Positions 1-5,617 of a stretch of 21,525 nt of DNA are shown here, piece after piece. The position numbers and the translations under genes are program-made. The stretch lies in assembly GCA_947165725.1 (NCBI GenBank), contig CAMVBL010000013.1:1-21525 (forward strand). The letters are read 5' to 3'. Each line of letters opens with the position of its first letter. Position 1 is the first letter of the stretch. Source of the DNA: an uncultured Caryophanales bacterium. GTDB lineage: Bacteria > Bacillota_I > Bacilli_A > RFN20 > CAG-826. Under the pieces are notes generated by a model. That model did not search any database, was not told where the DNA came from, and saw only the letters and a list, made by a program, of their open reading frames with translations.

Positions 1-67
1 TTCGTTATACAAATCAATATTTTTCTTGATTTCTAATAGTTAATTATCTCCTTCTTAGAGTGAAAAT

Positions 68-76
68 AGTATAACA
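68..76 (-). promoter_or_regulatory. possible leftward extended -10 promoter
   Basis: Read on the minus strand, this is TGTTATACT, an extended -10 element (TGn plus TATACT). It is followed 15 bases later by AAGGAG (48-53). Together they suggest a transcription unit running left out of the window, divergent from the glycosyltransferase. No ATG, GTG or TTG lies at a usable distance after the AAGGAG inside the window, so no gene can be called. The rest of 1-114 shows nothing else recognisable. Confidence 0.25.
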
Positions 77-84
77 TATTTTCT

Positions 85-112
85 TTGAATAATTAGACTA
101 TGTGTGTAAAAT
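85..112 (+). promoter_or_regulatory. promoter of first glycosyltransferase gene
   Basis: TTGAAT (85-90), a 16-base spacer and TAAAAT (107-112) form a plausible sigma-70 promoter. The -10 box ends only 8 bases before the ATG at 121. Transcription starting at the usual distance would begin within about two bases of the start codon, so the mRNA would be leaderless or nearly so. Confidence 0.4.
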
Positions 113-120
113 AAGTGGGT

Positions 121-834
121 ATGAAATTAAGTATCGTTGTTCCTTGCTATAACGAAAGTAAGGATATCGCTAAAAATAGCGAGATTATCAAAAACTATTT
201 AGAGTCCATTAAACAAGACTATGAATTAATCTTAGTCAATGATGGTAGTAAAGATAACACTAAGGAAGTAATAGAAGCTATCCCCGGTGTTAAGGCTTTA
301 TCATATGAGCCAAACCGTGGTAAAGGTGGAGCGGTTAAATATGGTATTGAAAACGCCACTGGTGACTATGTCTTATTTATGGATGCTGATTTATCTACAG
401 ACTTAGAAGCTATTGATAGATTTATTAAGTTAGCCCCTAACTATGATATGGTCATTGGCAGTAGACACGCTAAAGATAGTGTCATTAAAAAGAAACAACC
501 AGCCTTAAGAGTGTTTATTGGTTGGTGCTGCCGTAAACTTGTTAATATGAAGTTCCACTTCAAATATAAAGACACACAATGTGGCTTTAAAGCTATGAGA
601 ACAGATATCGCTAAAAAGATTGTAGAAAAACAAGTCGTTAATAACTTTGCCTTTGATGTTGAATACTTATATATCGCTAAATTAAATAACTTATCCATTT
701 ATGAAATGGGTGTCATCTGGGCGGATGATCGTGGTAGTACAGTTTCACCATTAAAATCATCCATTAAGTTCTTTAAGGATTTATCATTTATTAAAAAGCA
801 TAAAAAGACTTATCTATTTGATGAAGAAAAGTAA
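121..834 (+). CDS. family 2 glycosyltransferase (dolichyl-phosphate glucosyltransferase-like)
   Basis: This 237-residue protein is predicted to transfer a sugar from a nucleotide donor to a polyprenyl phosphate or another glycan acceptor at the inner face of the membrane. It opens with a GT-A fold start (SIVVPCYNE, residues 4-12), has the nucleotide-binding DGS at 41-43, the metal-binding DAD at 88-90, and DTQCGFKAMR at 151-160. The last motif is characteristic of the Alg5/DPM1-like branch. No transmembrane segment is evident, so it is a soluble or peripheral protein of typical catalytic-domain length. I chose ATG 121 because the motif begins directly after it; an in-frame GTG at 115 would add two residues. 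It is transcribed alone, ending in a hairpin that overlaps the stop codon. Donor and acceptor cannot be read from the sequence. Confidence 0.88.
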   Translation: MKLSIVVPCYNESKDIAKNSEIIKNYLESIKQDYELILVNDGSKDNTKEVIEAIPGVKALSYEPNRGKGGAVKYGIENATGDYVLFMDADLSTDLEAIDRFIKLAPNYDMVIGSRHAKDSVIKKKQPALRVFIGWCCRKLVNMKFHFKYKDTQCGFKAMRTDIAKKIVEKQVVNNFAFDVEYLYIAKLNNLSIYEMGVIWADDRGSTVSPLKSSIKFFKDLSFIKKHKKTYLFDEEK

Positions 835-853
835 GAGCCTTTGGCTCTTTTAT
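833..853 (+). terminator. intrinsic terminator after glycosyltransferase
   Basis: A perfect 7-bp stem, AAGAGCC (833-839) with GGCTCTT (843-849), closes a TTT loop and runs into TTTTATTTT. The stem begins inside the TAA stop codon of the glycosyltransferase. Confidence 0.88.
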
Positions 854-870
854 TTTCAAATAAATAATAC

Positions 871-907
871 TATAATACTTGCAAATGCACTCTAAATATA
901 GTAAAAT
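871..907 (+). promoter_or_regulatory. promoter region of the AbiE-type operon
   Basis: Two -10 choices are visible. TATAAT at 871-876 would give a leader of about 34 bases. TTGCAA (879-884), a 17-base spacer and TAAAAT (902-907) would start transcription 2-3 bases before the ATG at 917. The second copies the 10-base string GTAAAATAAG seen in front of the first glycosyltransferase gene. Sequence alone does not decide between them. Confidence 0.4.
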
Positions 908-913
908 AAGGTG
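908..913 (+). promoter_or_regulatory. ribosome binding site deciding the AbiEi start
   Basis: AAGGTG, a good match to the 16S rRNA 3' end, lies 3 bases before ATG 917. The GTG at 911 is part of this site, so ATG 917 is the better start. This applies only if the transcript starts upstream at the 871 promoter. Confidence 0.45.
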
Positions 914-916
914 CAA

Positions 917-1528
917 ATGAAAGAAAATACTAACTATTCAAAGATTCAAAAACTATTTAAAAACAATGGTGGCTTTATCACCAGAGCAGATATCGATTCT
1001 GCTGGTATACCATCATGGTTTCTTTCTGATTTCGTAAAAAGAAATAGTCTTGTTAAAGTTGCACCTGGTTTTTATGCTTCTAATAATTTCCTAATTGATG
1101 ATCTATTTGTTCTTCAAAAAAGATTTTCAAAATACATCTTTTCAGGAATAAGCGCTCTATATCTACATGGTCTTACCGATAAGATTCCTACTGAAATAGA
1201 AGTTACTGCACCTCAAAACTACAACCCATCTAGAAAGATAATTAGCAATCTCTCTATCCACAAAATATCTAGTGACGATAAATATCATCTTGGAATAGAA
1301 GAAGTAAAAACAATGTTTGGCAACATCGTTAAAGTATATGATGCAGAGCGCACCATATGTGATGTTATAAAATATCGTGATAAATATGATTCCGAAACCT
1401 TTGTTAAAGCGGTTAAGTCATATATTAAAAAAACAAATAATCAAATCAAACTCTTTAGGTATGCTAGAGAACTTGGAATAGAAAAGAAAGTTTATGAAGT
1501 AATGGAGGTCCTCGCAAATGAAAATTAA
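917..1528 (+). CDS. AbiEi-family antitoxin (type IV toxin-antitoxin)
   Basis: This 203-residue protein is the antitoxin and transcriptional repressor half of an AbiE-type system, which in characterised members acts in phage defence by abortive infection. The N-terminal region (about residues 5-55) has the winged-helix pattern of AbiEi antitoxins, with a GGFITRADI segment followed by the turn VAPGFYA. The C-terminal part contains ISALYLHGL and DAERTICDVI, typical of the family's second domain. Its stop codon overlaps the next gene's start by 11 bases, so translation is coupled. All 14 leucine codons I counted are CTN with no TTA, and 9 of 20 isoleucine codons are ATA. This is the opposite of the neighbouring genes and suggests horizontal acquisition. 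Autorepression of the operon is known for relatives and inferred here. Confidence 0.85.
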   Translation: MKENTNYSKIQKLFKNNGGFITRADIDSAGIPSWFLSDFVKRNSLVKVAPGFYASNNFLIDDLFVLQKRFSKYIFSGISALYLHGLTDKIPTEIEVTAPQNYNPSRKIISNLSIHKISSDDKYHLGIEEVKTMFGNIVKVYDAERTICDVIKYRDKYDSETFVKAVKSYIKKTNNQIKLFRYARELGIEKKVYEVMEVLANEN

Positions 1529-2357
1529 TAGAGATTCACTTAAGGCTAGGGCCAATAATATTTCAAAAGAATCAAACATTTCCAGCAATGTTGTCTACAA
1601 TCGGTTTTTCTACGATGCTTTCTTGTCTCGATTATCAAAATCCAAATACAAGGAGAACTATGTTTTAAAAGGGGGATTGTATTTATCATCAGTCCTAGGC
1701 GTCAGCACTAGAAATACTATGGACATTGACTTCTTCGCCAAAAGAATCAACATGGAAAAAGAGCAAATTGTTAAAACAATAGAGACTATATGCAACACTG
1801 ATGCAAATGATGGAATTACCTTTAAAGTTATTGATGCAACAGATATAAGACAAGAAGATAAATATGGCGGTTTTCAAGTTAGAGTGTTAGGTAAACTAGA
1901 AAACATTCGTCATGAATTCGTTATTGACATAGCAACAGGTGATCCAGTTGTTCCTAGTGAAAGAAACTATAAGTATACATGTTTGGTAACTGGTGAAGTG
2001 TTGCCGCTTAAGGTATATAGCATAGAGAGCGTTATTTCAGAAAAGCTGCAGACAGTTTTATCTAGACGCGTTGCTAACAGCAGAAGCAAAGATTATTATG
2101 ACCTATATATTCTCCGTGAAACTCAACTCAATAATGTCGATATAAAAACACTGAAGGAAGCTTTTAAGCAAACTTGCAATTACAGAAACTATTCCATCAC
2201 AAAAGAAGATGCCATTTTATTGCTTGATGAAATTGAAAACAATCAACAAGTGAAAAATAGATGGGAAACGTATACCAAAAAAGTCAAATATGCAGATGGA
2301 GTGGAATTCGAATCTGTGGTTGCTGACATCAAAAAATGGATAAACGATCTCTATTGA
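1518..2357 (+). CDS. AbiEii/AbiGii-family nucleotidyltransferase toxin
   Basis: This 279-residue protein is the predicted toxin, a DNA polymerase beta-like nucleotidyltransferase that in relatives modifies a cellular target to arrest growth or abort phage infection. The motifs expected for the fold are present: KGG at 51-53, the metal-binding pair in TMDIDFF with D69 and D71, a third acidic candidate at D137 (FVIDIATGD), and the C-terminal motif SRSKDYYDLYIL at about 188-199. No catalytic residue is obviously lost, so the toxin looks intact. GGAGG at 1504-1508 lies 9 bases before its ATG inside the antitoxin gene. The 3' end overlaps the convergent methyltransferase by 7 bases, and its terminator (2407-2432) lies inside that gene. 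Leucine codons are mixed (about 6 of 22 TTA), again unlike the neighbours. Confidence 0.88.
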   Translation: MKINRDSLKARANNISKESNISSNVVYNRFFYDAFLSRLSKSKYKENYVLKGGLYLSSVLGVSTRNTMDIDFFAKRINMEKEQIVKTIETICNTDANDGITFKVIDATDIRQEDKYGGFQVRVLGKLENIRHEFVIDIATGDPVVPSERNYKYTCLVTGEVLPLKVYSIESVISEKLQTVLSRRVANSRSKDYYDLYILRETQLNNVDIKTLKEAFKQTCNYRNYSITKEDAILLLDEIENNQQVKNRWETYTKKVKYADGVEFESVVADIKKWINDLY

Positions 2358-3421
2358 GTAATCAAATCAATAAGTGAGTCATCACTTAACAAATTAGACA
2401 AATCATCCTCGTTATTAATGACGAGGTTTTTTGTTCTTTCATAATAATGATTAATCACTCTATCAGTTACTGTCTTAGCCTTCTTATAGTTATCTTCTTT
2501 AAGACCATCTACTTGTTCTTCGATTAAAGTGATCATGCATCTTCTAAGCATCGCTATAAGAGAAGTTTCTAACCAACAATCAATGTCTTTATTAATACGT
2601 TTTAACTCGATATATAAATCTAAGCCATCTTCAGGTGTATGCCATAAGTCGGCGAAGATATAATCATACTTATTATTCTTACTAACATAACTAATTGCAT
2701 CATCTTTGATGATAGTAATCTTATTTTTATTAATAAAATGTGGGAATAACAAATTATTAAATAAGTTAATGATGTTTTGATCTTTTTCAATAATAGTGAT
2801 GTGCTTAACTTCATCTTTAAGCGCCATCATAAATGGTACATAGCCCATACCAAGACCGAGCACTAAAACGTTACCGTGTCCCTTATCTATATATGGTTTC
2901 ATTGTTTCTATTTCATTTGGATTAAGTGACATCCAGATGTTATTACCTTCACATAACGCTAAATAGGAGAAAGGCTTTTTAAAATAGCCAATCGCACTAT
3001 ATTCTTTATAGTCTTTAGTGACACTTATTTCATCATACGCAAATGTTTGATATGGTTCATAAGTAATATTTTTTAAAGAGTACTGTTTATATCTACCAGT
3101 GGCCTTAATGGTTTGAACATATTTATTATTTAAATATTCTTTAGGTTCTAAACACTTAATGCGCTTAACACAGTATTCATCAGTGATACCAATAGTCTCT
3201 TCATCATTCTTGTCAAAATTAAATTCATCATACATGATGTTAACAAAGGCCTCAGGTTCACTTAAACCTTGCTTAACATAACTATCTATCTTTTCAAAAG
3301 AAAAGAAATCAGTATAACTATTAACTTCATTAAATAATTCTGCAATCCAAGTATTGATTTGATTATTACGAATTACTTCATTGATTTTATTCTTAAGATT
3401 TTTATCGTTAGCAAATTTCAT
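2351..3421 (-). CDS. class I SAM-dependent methyltransferase, spermidine synthase-like fold
   Basis: This 356-residue cytoplasmic protein has a Rossmann methyltransferase domain in its middle. The SAM-binding motif VLVLGLGMGYV lies at 185-195, an acidic residue follows the second strand at E212 (IIEKD), then DD at 240-241, and the motif IV position is IFADLW with D258. This order resembles spermidine synthase-like methyltransferases, but the N-terminal 180 residues are not a pattern I recognise and the substrate is unknown. The C-terminal 25 residues are acidic and low in complexity. It is transcribed alone, divergent from the gene at 3510 and convergent with the AbiE-type pair. Residues 331-339 are encoded by DNA that also forms the AbiE terminator on the other strand. 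No strong ribosome binding site is seen: GAAGGT sits immediately before the ATG, too close for normal use. Confidence 0.75.
   Translation of the reverse strand: MKFANDKNLKNKINEVIRNNQINTWIAELFNEVNSYTDFFSFEKIDSYVKQGLSEPEAFVNIMYDEFNFDKNDEETIGITDEYCVKRIKCLEPKEYLNNKYVQTIKATGRYKQYSLKNITYEPYQTFAYDEISVTKDYKEYSAIGYFKKPFSYLALCEGNNIWMSLNPNEIETMKPYIDKGHGNVLVLGLGMGYVPFMMALKDEVKHITIIEKDQNIINLFNNLLFPHFINKNKITIIKDDAISYVSKNNKYDYIFADLWHTPEDGLDLYIELKRINKDIDCWLETSLIAMLRRCMITLIEEQVDGLKEDNYKKAKTVTDRVINHYYERTKNLVINNEDDLSNLLSDDSLIDLITQ
2407..2432 (+). terminator. terminator of the AbiE-type operon, inside the opposing gene
   Basis: CCTCGTTA (2407-2414), loop TTAA and TGACGAGG (2419-2426) form an 8-bp stem with one G-U pair, followed by six T. 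It is a good rho-independent terminator for rightward transcription and lies within the coding sequence of the convergent methyltransferase. Confidence 0.8.
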
Positions 3422-3449
3422 ACCTTCATTCTAACTTAATTATCAAACA

Positions 3450-3468
3450 AATAGATGAAAAATCTATT
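3450..3468. repeat. inverted repeat in the divergent promoter region
   Basis: AATAGAT (3450-3456), spacer GAAAA and ATCTATT (3462-3468) form a perfect 7-bp inverted repeat. It sits where the -35 region of the rightward promoter would be and between two divergent genes, so an operator is possible. It lacks GC pairs and a T run, so a terminator is unlikely. Confidence 0.4.
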
Positions 3469-3472
3469 GATT

Positions 3473-3481
3473 TGGTATAAT
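3473..3481 (+). promoter_or_regulatory. extended -10 promoter of the membrane-anchored protein gene
   Basis: TGGTATAAT is a consensus extended -10 element. There is no convincing -35 hexamer 16-18 bases upstream, as is usual for extended -10 promoters. The mRNA would have a leader of about 20 bases that carries GAGG (3497-3500), 9 bases before the ATG. Confidence 0.5.
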
Positions 3482-3509
3482 ATCTTTACCATAACTGAGG
3501 AATCCATTT

Positions 3510-5177
3510 ATGAAAAAGTTTTTTAGAGGTTTAATCATTACTTTGGTAGTCCTTATCATCCTACCAATTGCCCTTATCTTCATTTTCTTATTTGATACAG
3601 GAAAAATGAAAGTCACATATGATGATAACTTTGCAATGGATAAATGGTCTCAAGCCTTAGTCGTGGATTCTCTTGACCACACTGTGGATCAAAAGAAAGC
3701 TTCATTCGTCGTCAGTGAAGCGGATATTAACAATATCTTATATTCCGGTATTAAGAATAATACTCAAATCCAAAAATACCTCACACAGTTCGCAATTGAT
3801 ATTCAAGAAGATGCTTATACATTAAATGTTTCTGGTAAATTCTTCTTCTTTGAAACAAGAGCGAAGTTAGCCACTAAGTTAAGTAAGGGTAAAGTTGGTG
3901 ATAAAGATGCCTTTATCTTAAGTGTTGATAAGATGTCTGTTGGTCGTTTAACTCAACTTAAACCAATCGTCATGTTCTTCTTAAATCAATTCTTAACTAA
4001 TGAAACATTAGATGCTTTAACCGCAAATCTTAAATTACATACTGATTTACAAAACTCTAGATTATATATCTACACTGAAGACTTAAGAGAAATGATTAAT
4101 CAAGGCATTAATGGTGGTGCTGGTACATCAGAATTCTATTTTGCCTTTATTAATAACTTCTTAGATTTAAACTTACTGAACATCGACTTCTATGGTGGTG
4201 ATTCATTAAGCGTGGATATTAACTTAGAACCATTAACCGGTAATGATTATGACGCTAGTGTGGGCGCTAATGTCTATTATCCAATGCCATATGAAAATAC
4301 CTTAACTAAACTCACCATTAATGGTGAAGAAAAGAAATTATCTTTAGATGTCATTAAAGAGGCTATCGCAGTCTTATTTAATAAAGGACTTATTACAAAC
4401 GCTAACTTAAGTTCCCTTAGTAATTACTTATTCAATGGTTATAACGGTAGTAATGCTCCTGAATATGGTTTGACTGATATTGGTATTACTGTTAAAGAAG
4501 CATATCAAGGCTTCAACCTTGTGGAAGCTTCCTCTATCGATGATATGTTAAAGAACGCTGTTAGTAATTATGATGGCTATGTGACTGATATATCAACCAC
4601 AAGCTTTGATATCGCTACCTTAAAAGAAAGTGAAATCAATCTCTTCTTAAAATCACAATCATGCTTTGGTATGAAATACTTCTTAAATAGAGAAGTGAGT
4701 GAAGGTAATCATAAAGTTAACTATATCGCTTTAGATAATGCCTATATGAATATATATGGTGATACCGCGATTATCTCTGTTGGTCTAAATATCAATGGCT
4801 TAGAAACATATGTCACCCTTAAGATGATCATTGATAATAGTAACACCGATAGTAGTAAGTTAGTCTACAAAGTAGACAAAATCTATTTCGGTAAAGAAAG
4901 CGAAGGATTATTCGTTAGTGATGACACTAAAGATGTTATCTTTGAAACACTCGCGGAATCCGTTAATCAATCTTCTTTCAAGTTTGAAAGAGAAGGCAAA
5001 ATGACTATCTCATTTGACGCCTTATTAACAACCGCTATTAACGCTATTGATACAAGTTCAGCTATTGGCTTAGCCTATAAAGAATTCTTACAAAATAATG
5101 CGACATTCTCTGTCGCCGTTGATGGTAACGCAGTAACTGATAACTCTTCAGTTAAAATCGTTGCTACTAGAAGTTAA
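3510..5177 (+). CDS. membrane-anchored extracytoplasmic protein with internal duplication
   Basis: I do not recognise a named family with certainty. The 555-residue protein begins with a basic stretch and one long hydrophobic segment (about residues 7-29) with no lipobox cysteine. It is therefore an N-terminal membrane anchor with about 525 residues outside. The rest contains two similar units, about 64-200 and 365-512. Each starts with an SE-x(0-1)-IN-x(2)-L motif (69-77 and 374-380), continues with alternating beta-strand-like segments, has VDK-x(3)-G (139-145 and 455-461), and then a helix starting near a T-x(4)-L pattern. The SE..IN..L start in a single-pass protein recalls YpmS/DUF2140-type proteins, but that link is inference. 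It is monocistronic with its own promoter, and its 3' end overlaps the convergent phosphatase gene by 4 bases. A cell-envelope role is likely, but no enzymatic motif is visible. Confidence 0.75.
   Translation: MKKFFRGLIITLVVLIILPIALIFIFLFDTGKMKVTYDDNFAMDKWSQALVVDSLDHTVDQKKASFVVSEADINNILYSGIKNNTQIQKYLTQFAIDIQEDAYTLNVSGKFFFFETRAKLATKLSKGKVGDKDAFILSVDKMSVGRLTQLKPIVMFFLNQFLTNETLDALTANLKLHTDLQNSRLYIYTEDLREMINQGINGGAGTSEFYFAFINNFLDLNLLNIDFYGGDSLSVDINLEPLTGNDYDASVGANVYYPMPYENTLTKLTINGEEKKLSLDVIKEAIAVLFNKGLITNANLSSLSNYLFNGYNGSNAPEYGLTDIGITVKEAYQGFNLVEASSIDDMLKNAVSNYDGYVTDISTTSFDIATLKESEINLFLKSQSCFGMKYFLNREVSEGNHKVNYIALDNAYMNIYGDTAIISVGLNINGLETYVTLKMIIDNSNTDSSKLVYKVDKIYFGKESEGLFVSDDTKDVIFETLAESVNQSSFKFEREGKMTISFDALLTTAINAIDTSSAIGLAYKEFLQNNATFSVAVDGNAVTDNSSVKIVATRS
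5091..5116 (-). terminator. terminator of the ABC-phosphatase operon, inside the opposing gene
   Basis: On the minus strand, GCGACA (5116-5111), loop GAGAA and TGTCGC (5105-5100) form a perfect 6-bp GC-rich stem followed by ATTATTTTG. It lies about 60-80 bases past the phosphatase stop codon, within the last codons of the rightward membrane-anchored gene. Confidence 0.6.
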
Positions 5178-5617
5178 ATATTAGCGAATATATCGTGAAT
5201 ACAGTCTGTGATTTCATCGCAGACTTTTTCATATCTTCCGGTATACCATGGATCTTCTATTTCGTATATAGAAGGTGTGTATTTATTAATATGGTAAATA
5301 ATACCTTTATGGTTATCTAATTGTCTAAGTAATGAATAATAGTTTTCATCATCCATACAAAAGATATAATCCGCATTTTCATAATCTACTTGTCTAATAC
5401 GAGTAGCGGCATGAGGATACATTGTAACCCCTCTTCTATATAATTCTCTTTTCATAGGAGGATAGACATCGTTACCGATTTCTTCAGAAGATGTCGCTCT
5501 TATAAGAATATTGAATTCTTTATCTCTATTTATTTCTTTTAAGTATTGTTTAGCAATAAAAGCCGCAGCAGGGCTACGGCATATTGAACCATGACAAACA
5601 AAGATAATGGTCTTCAT
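5174..5617 (-). CDS. low-molecular-weight protein tyrosine phosphatase
   Basis: This 147-residue cytosolic enzyme hydrolyses phosphotyrosine through a cysteinyl-phosphate intermediate. The P-loop signature is complete: VCHGSICRS, with nucleophile C8 and R14. The general acid D122 is in the DPW motif (EDPWYTG, 121-127). GNDVYPPMKRELYRRGV (48-64) matches the conserved second region of the family. Length is typical. Its ATG overlaps the stop codon of the second ABC gene as TAATG, so it is translated by coupling as the third gene of that operon. Relatives in Firmicutes often regulate capsule or exopolysaccharide by acting on bacterial tyrosine kinases, but no such kinase is in the window. Related arsenate reductases use extra cysteines. 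C13 and C87 are present here, but the arsenate reductase arrangement is not evident. Confidence 0.9.
   Translation of the reverse strand: MKTIIFVCHGSICRSPAAAFIAKQYLKEINRDKEFNILIRATSSEEIGNDVYPPMKRELYRRGVTMYPHAATRIRQVDYENADYIFCMDDENYYSLLRQLDNHKGIIYHINKYTPSIYEIEDPWYTGRYEKVCDEITDCIHDIFANI
5203..5229 (+). terminator. terminator of the membrane-anchored protein gene, inside the phosphatase gene
   Basis: AGTCTGTGA (5203-5211), loop TTTCA and TCGCAGACT (5217-5225) form a 9-bp stem with one G-U pair, followed by TTTTT. It terminates rightward transcription but lies within the 3' coding part of the leftward phosphatase. Confidence 0.75.

Noticed and set aside
1..60. Leftward gene start after AAGGAG (minus strand, 53-48)
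   Set aside because: No ATG, GTG or TTG lies within 20 bases after the site. ATT and ATA candidates run into stops, and the first TTG is about 30 bases away. Only the promoter-like element is kept.
115..120. GTG start two codons before the first glycosyltransferase ATG
   Set aside because: The GT-A motif starts right after ATG 121 and the -10 box is already only 8 bases away. GTG adds nothing recognisable.
222..258. Repeat shared by the two glycosyltransferase genes
   Set aside because: The similar bases encode the conserved VNDGSKD motif of both enzymes, so this is protein family conservation rather than a DNA element.
2276..2339. Leftward terminator for the methyltransferase inside the AbiEii-like gene
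   Set aside because: An A6 run precedes a broken stem (GTCA/TGAC and CAGAT/ATCTG) with large unpaired bulges, too weak to call.
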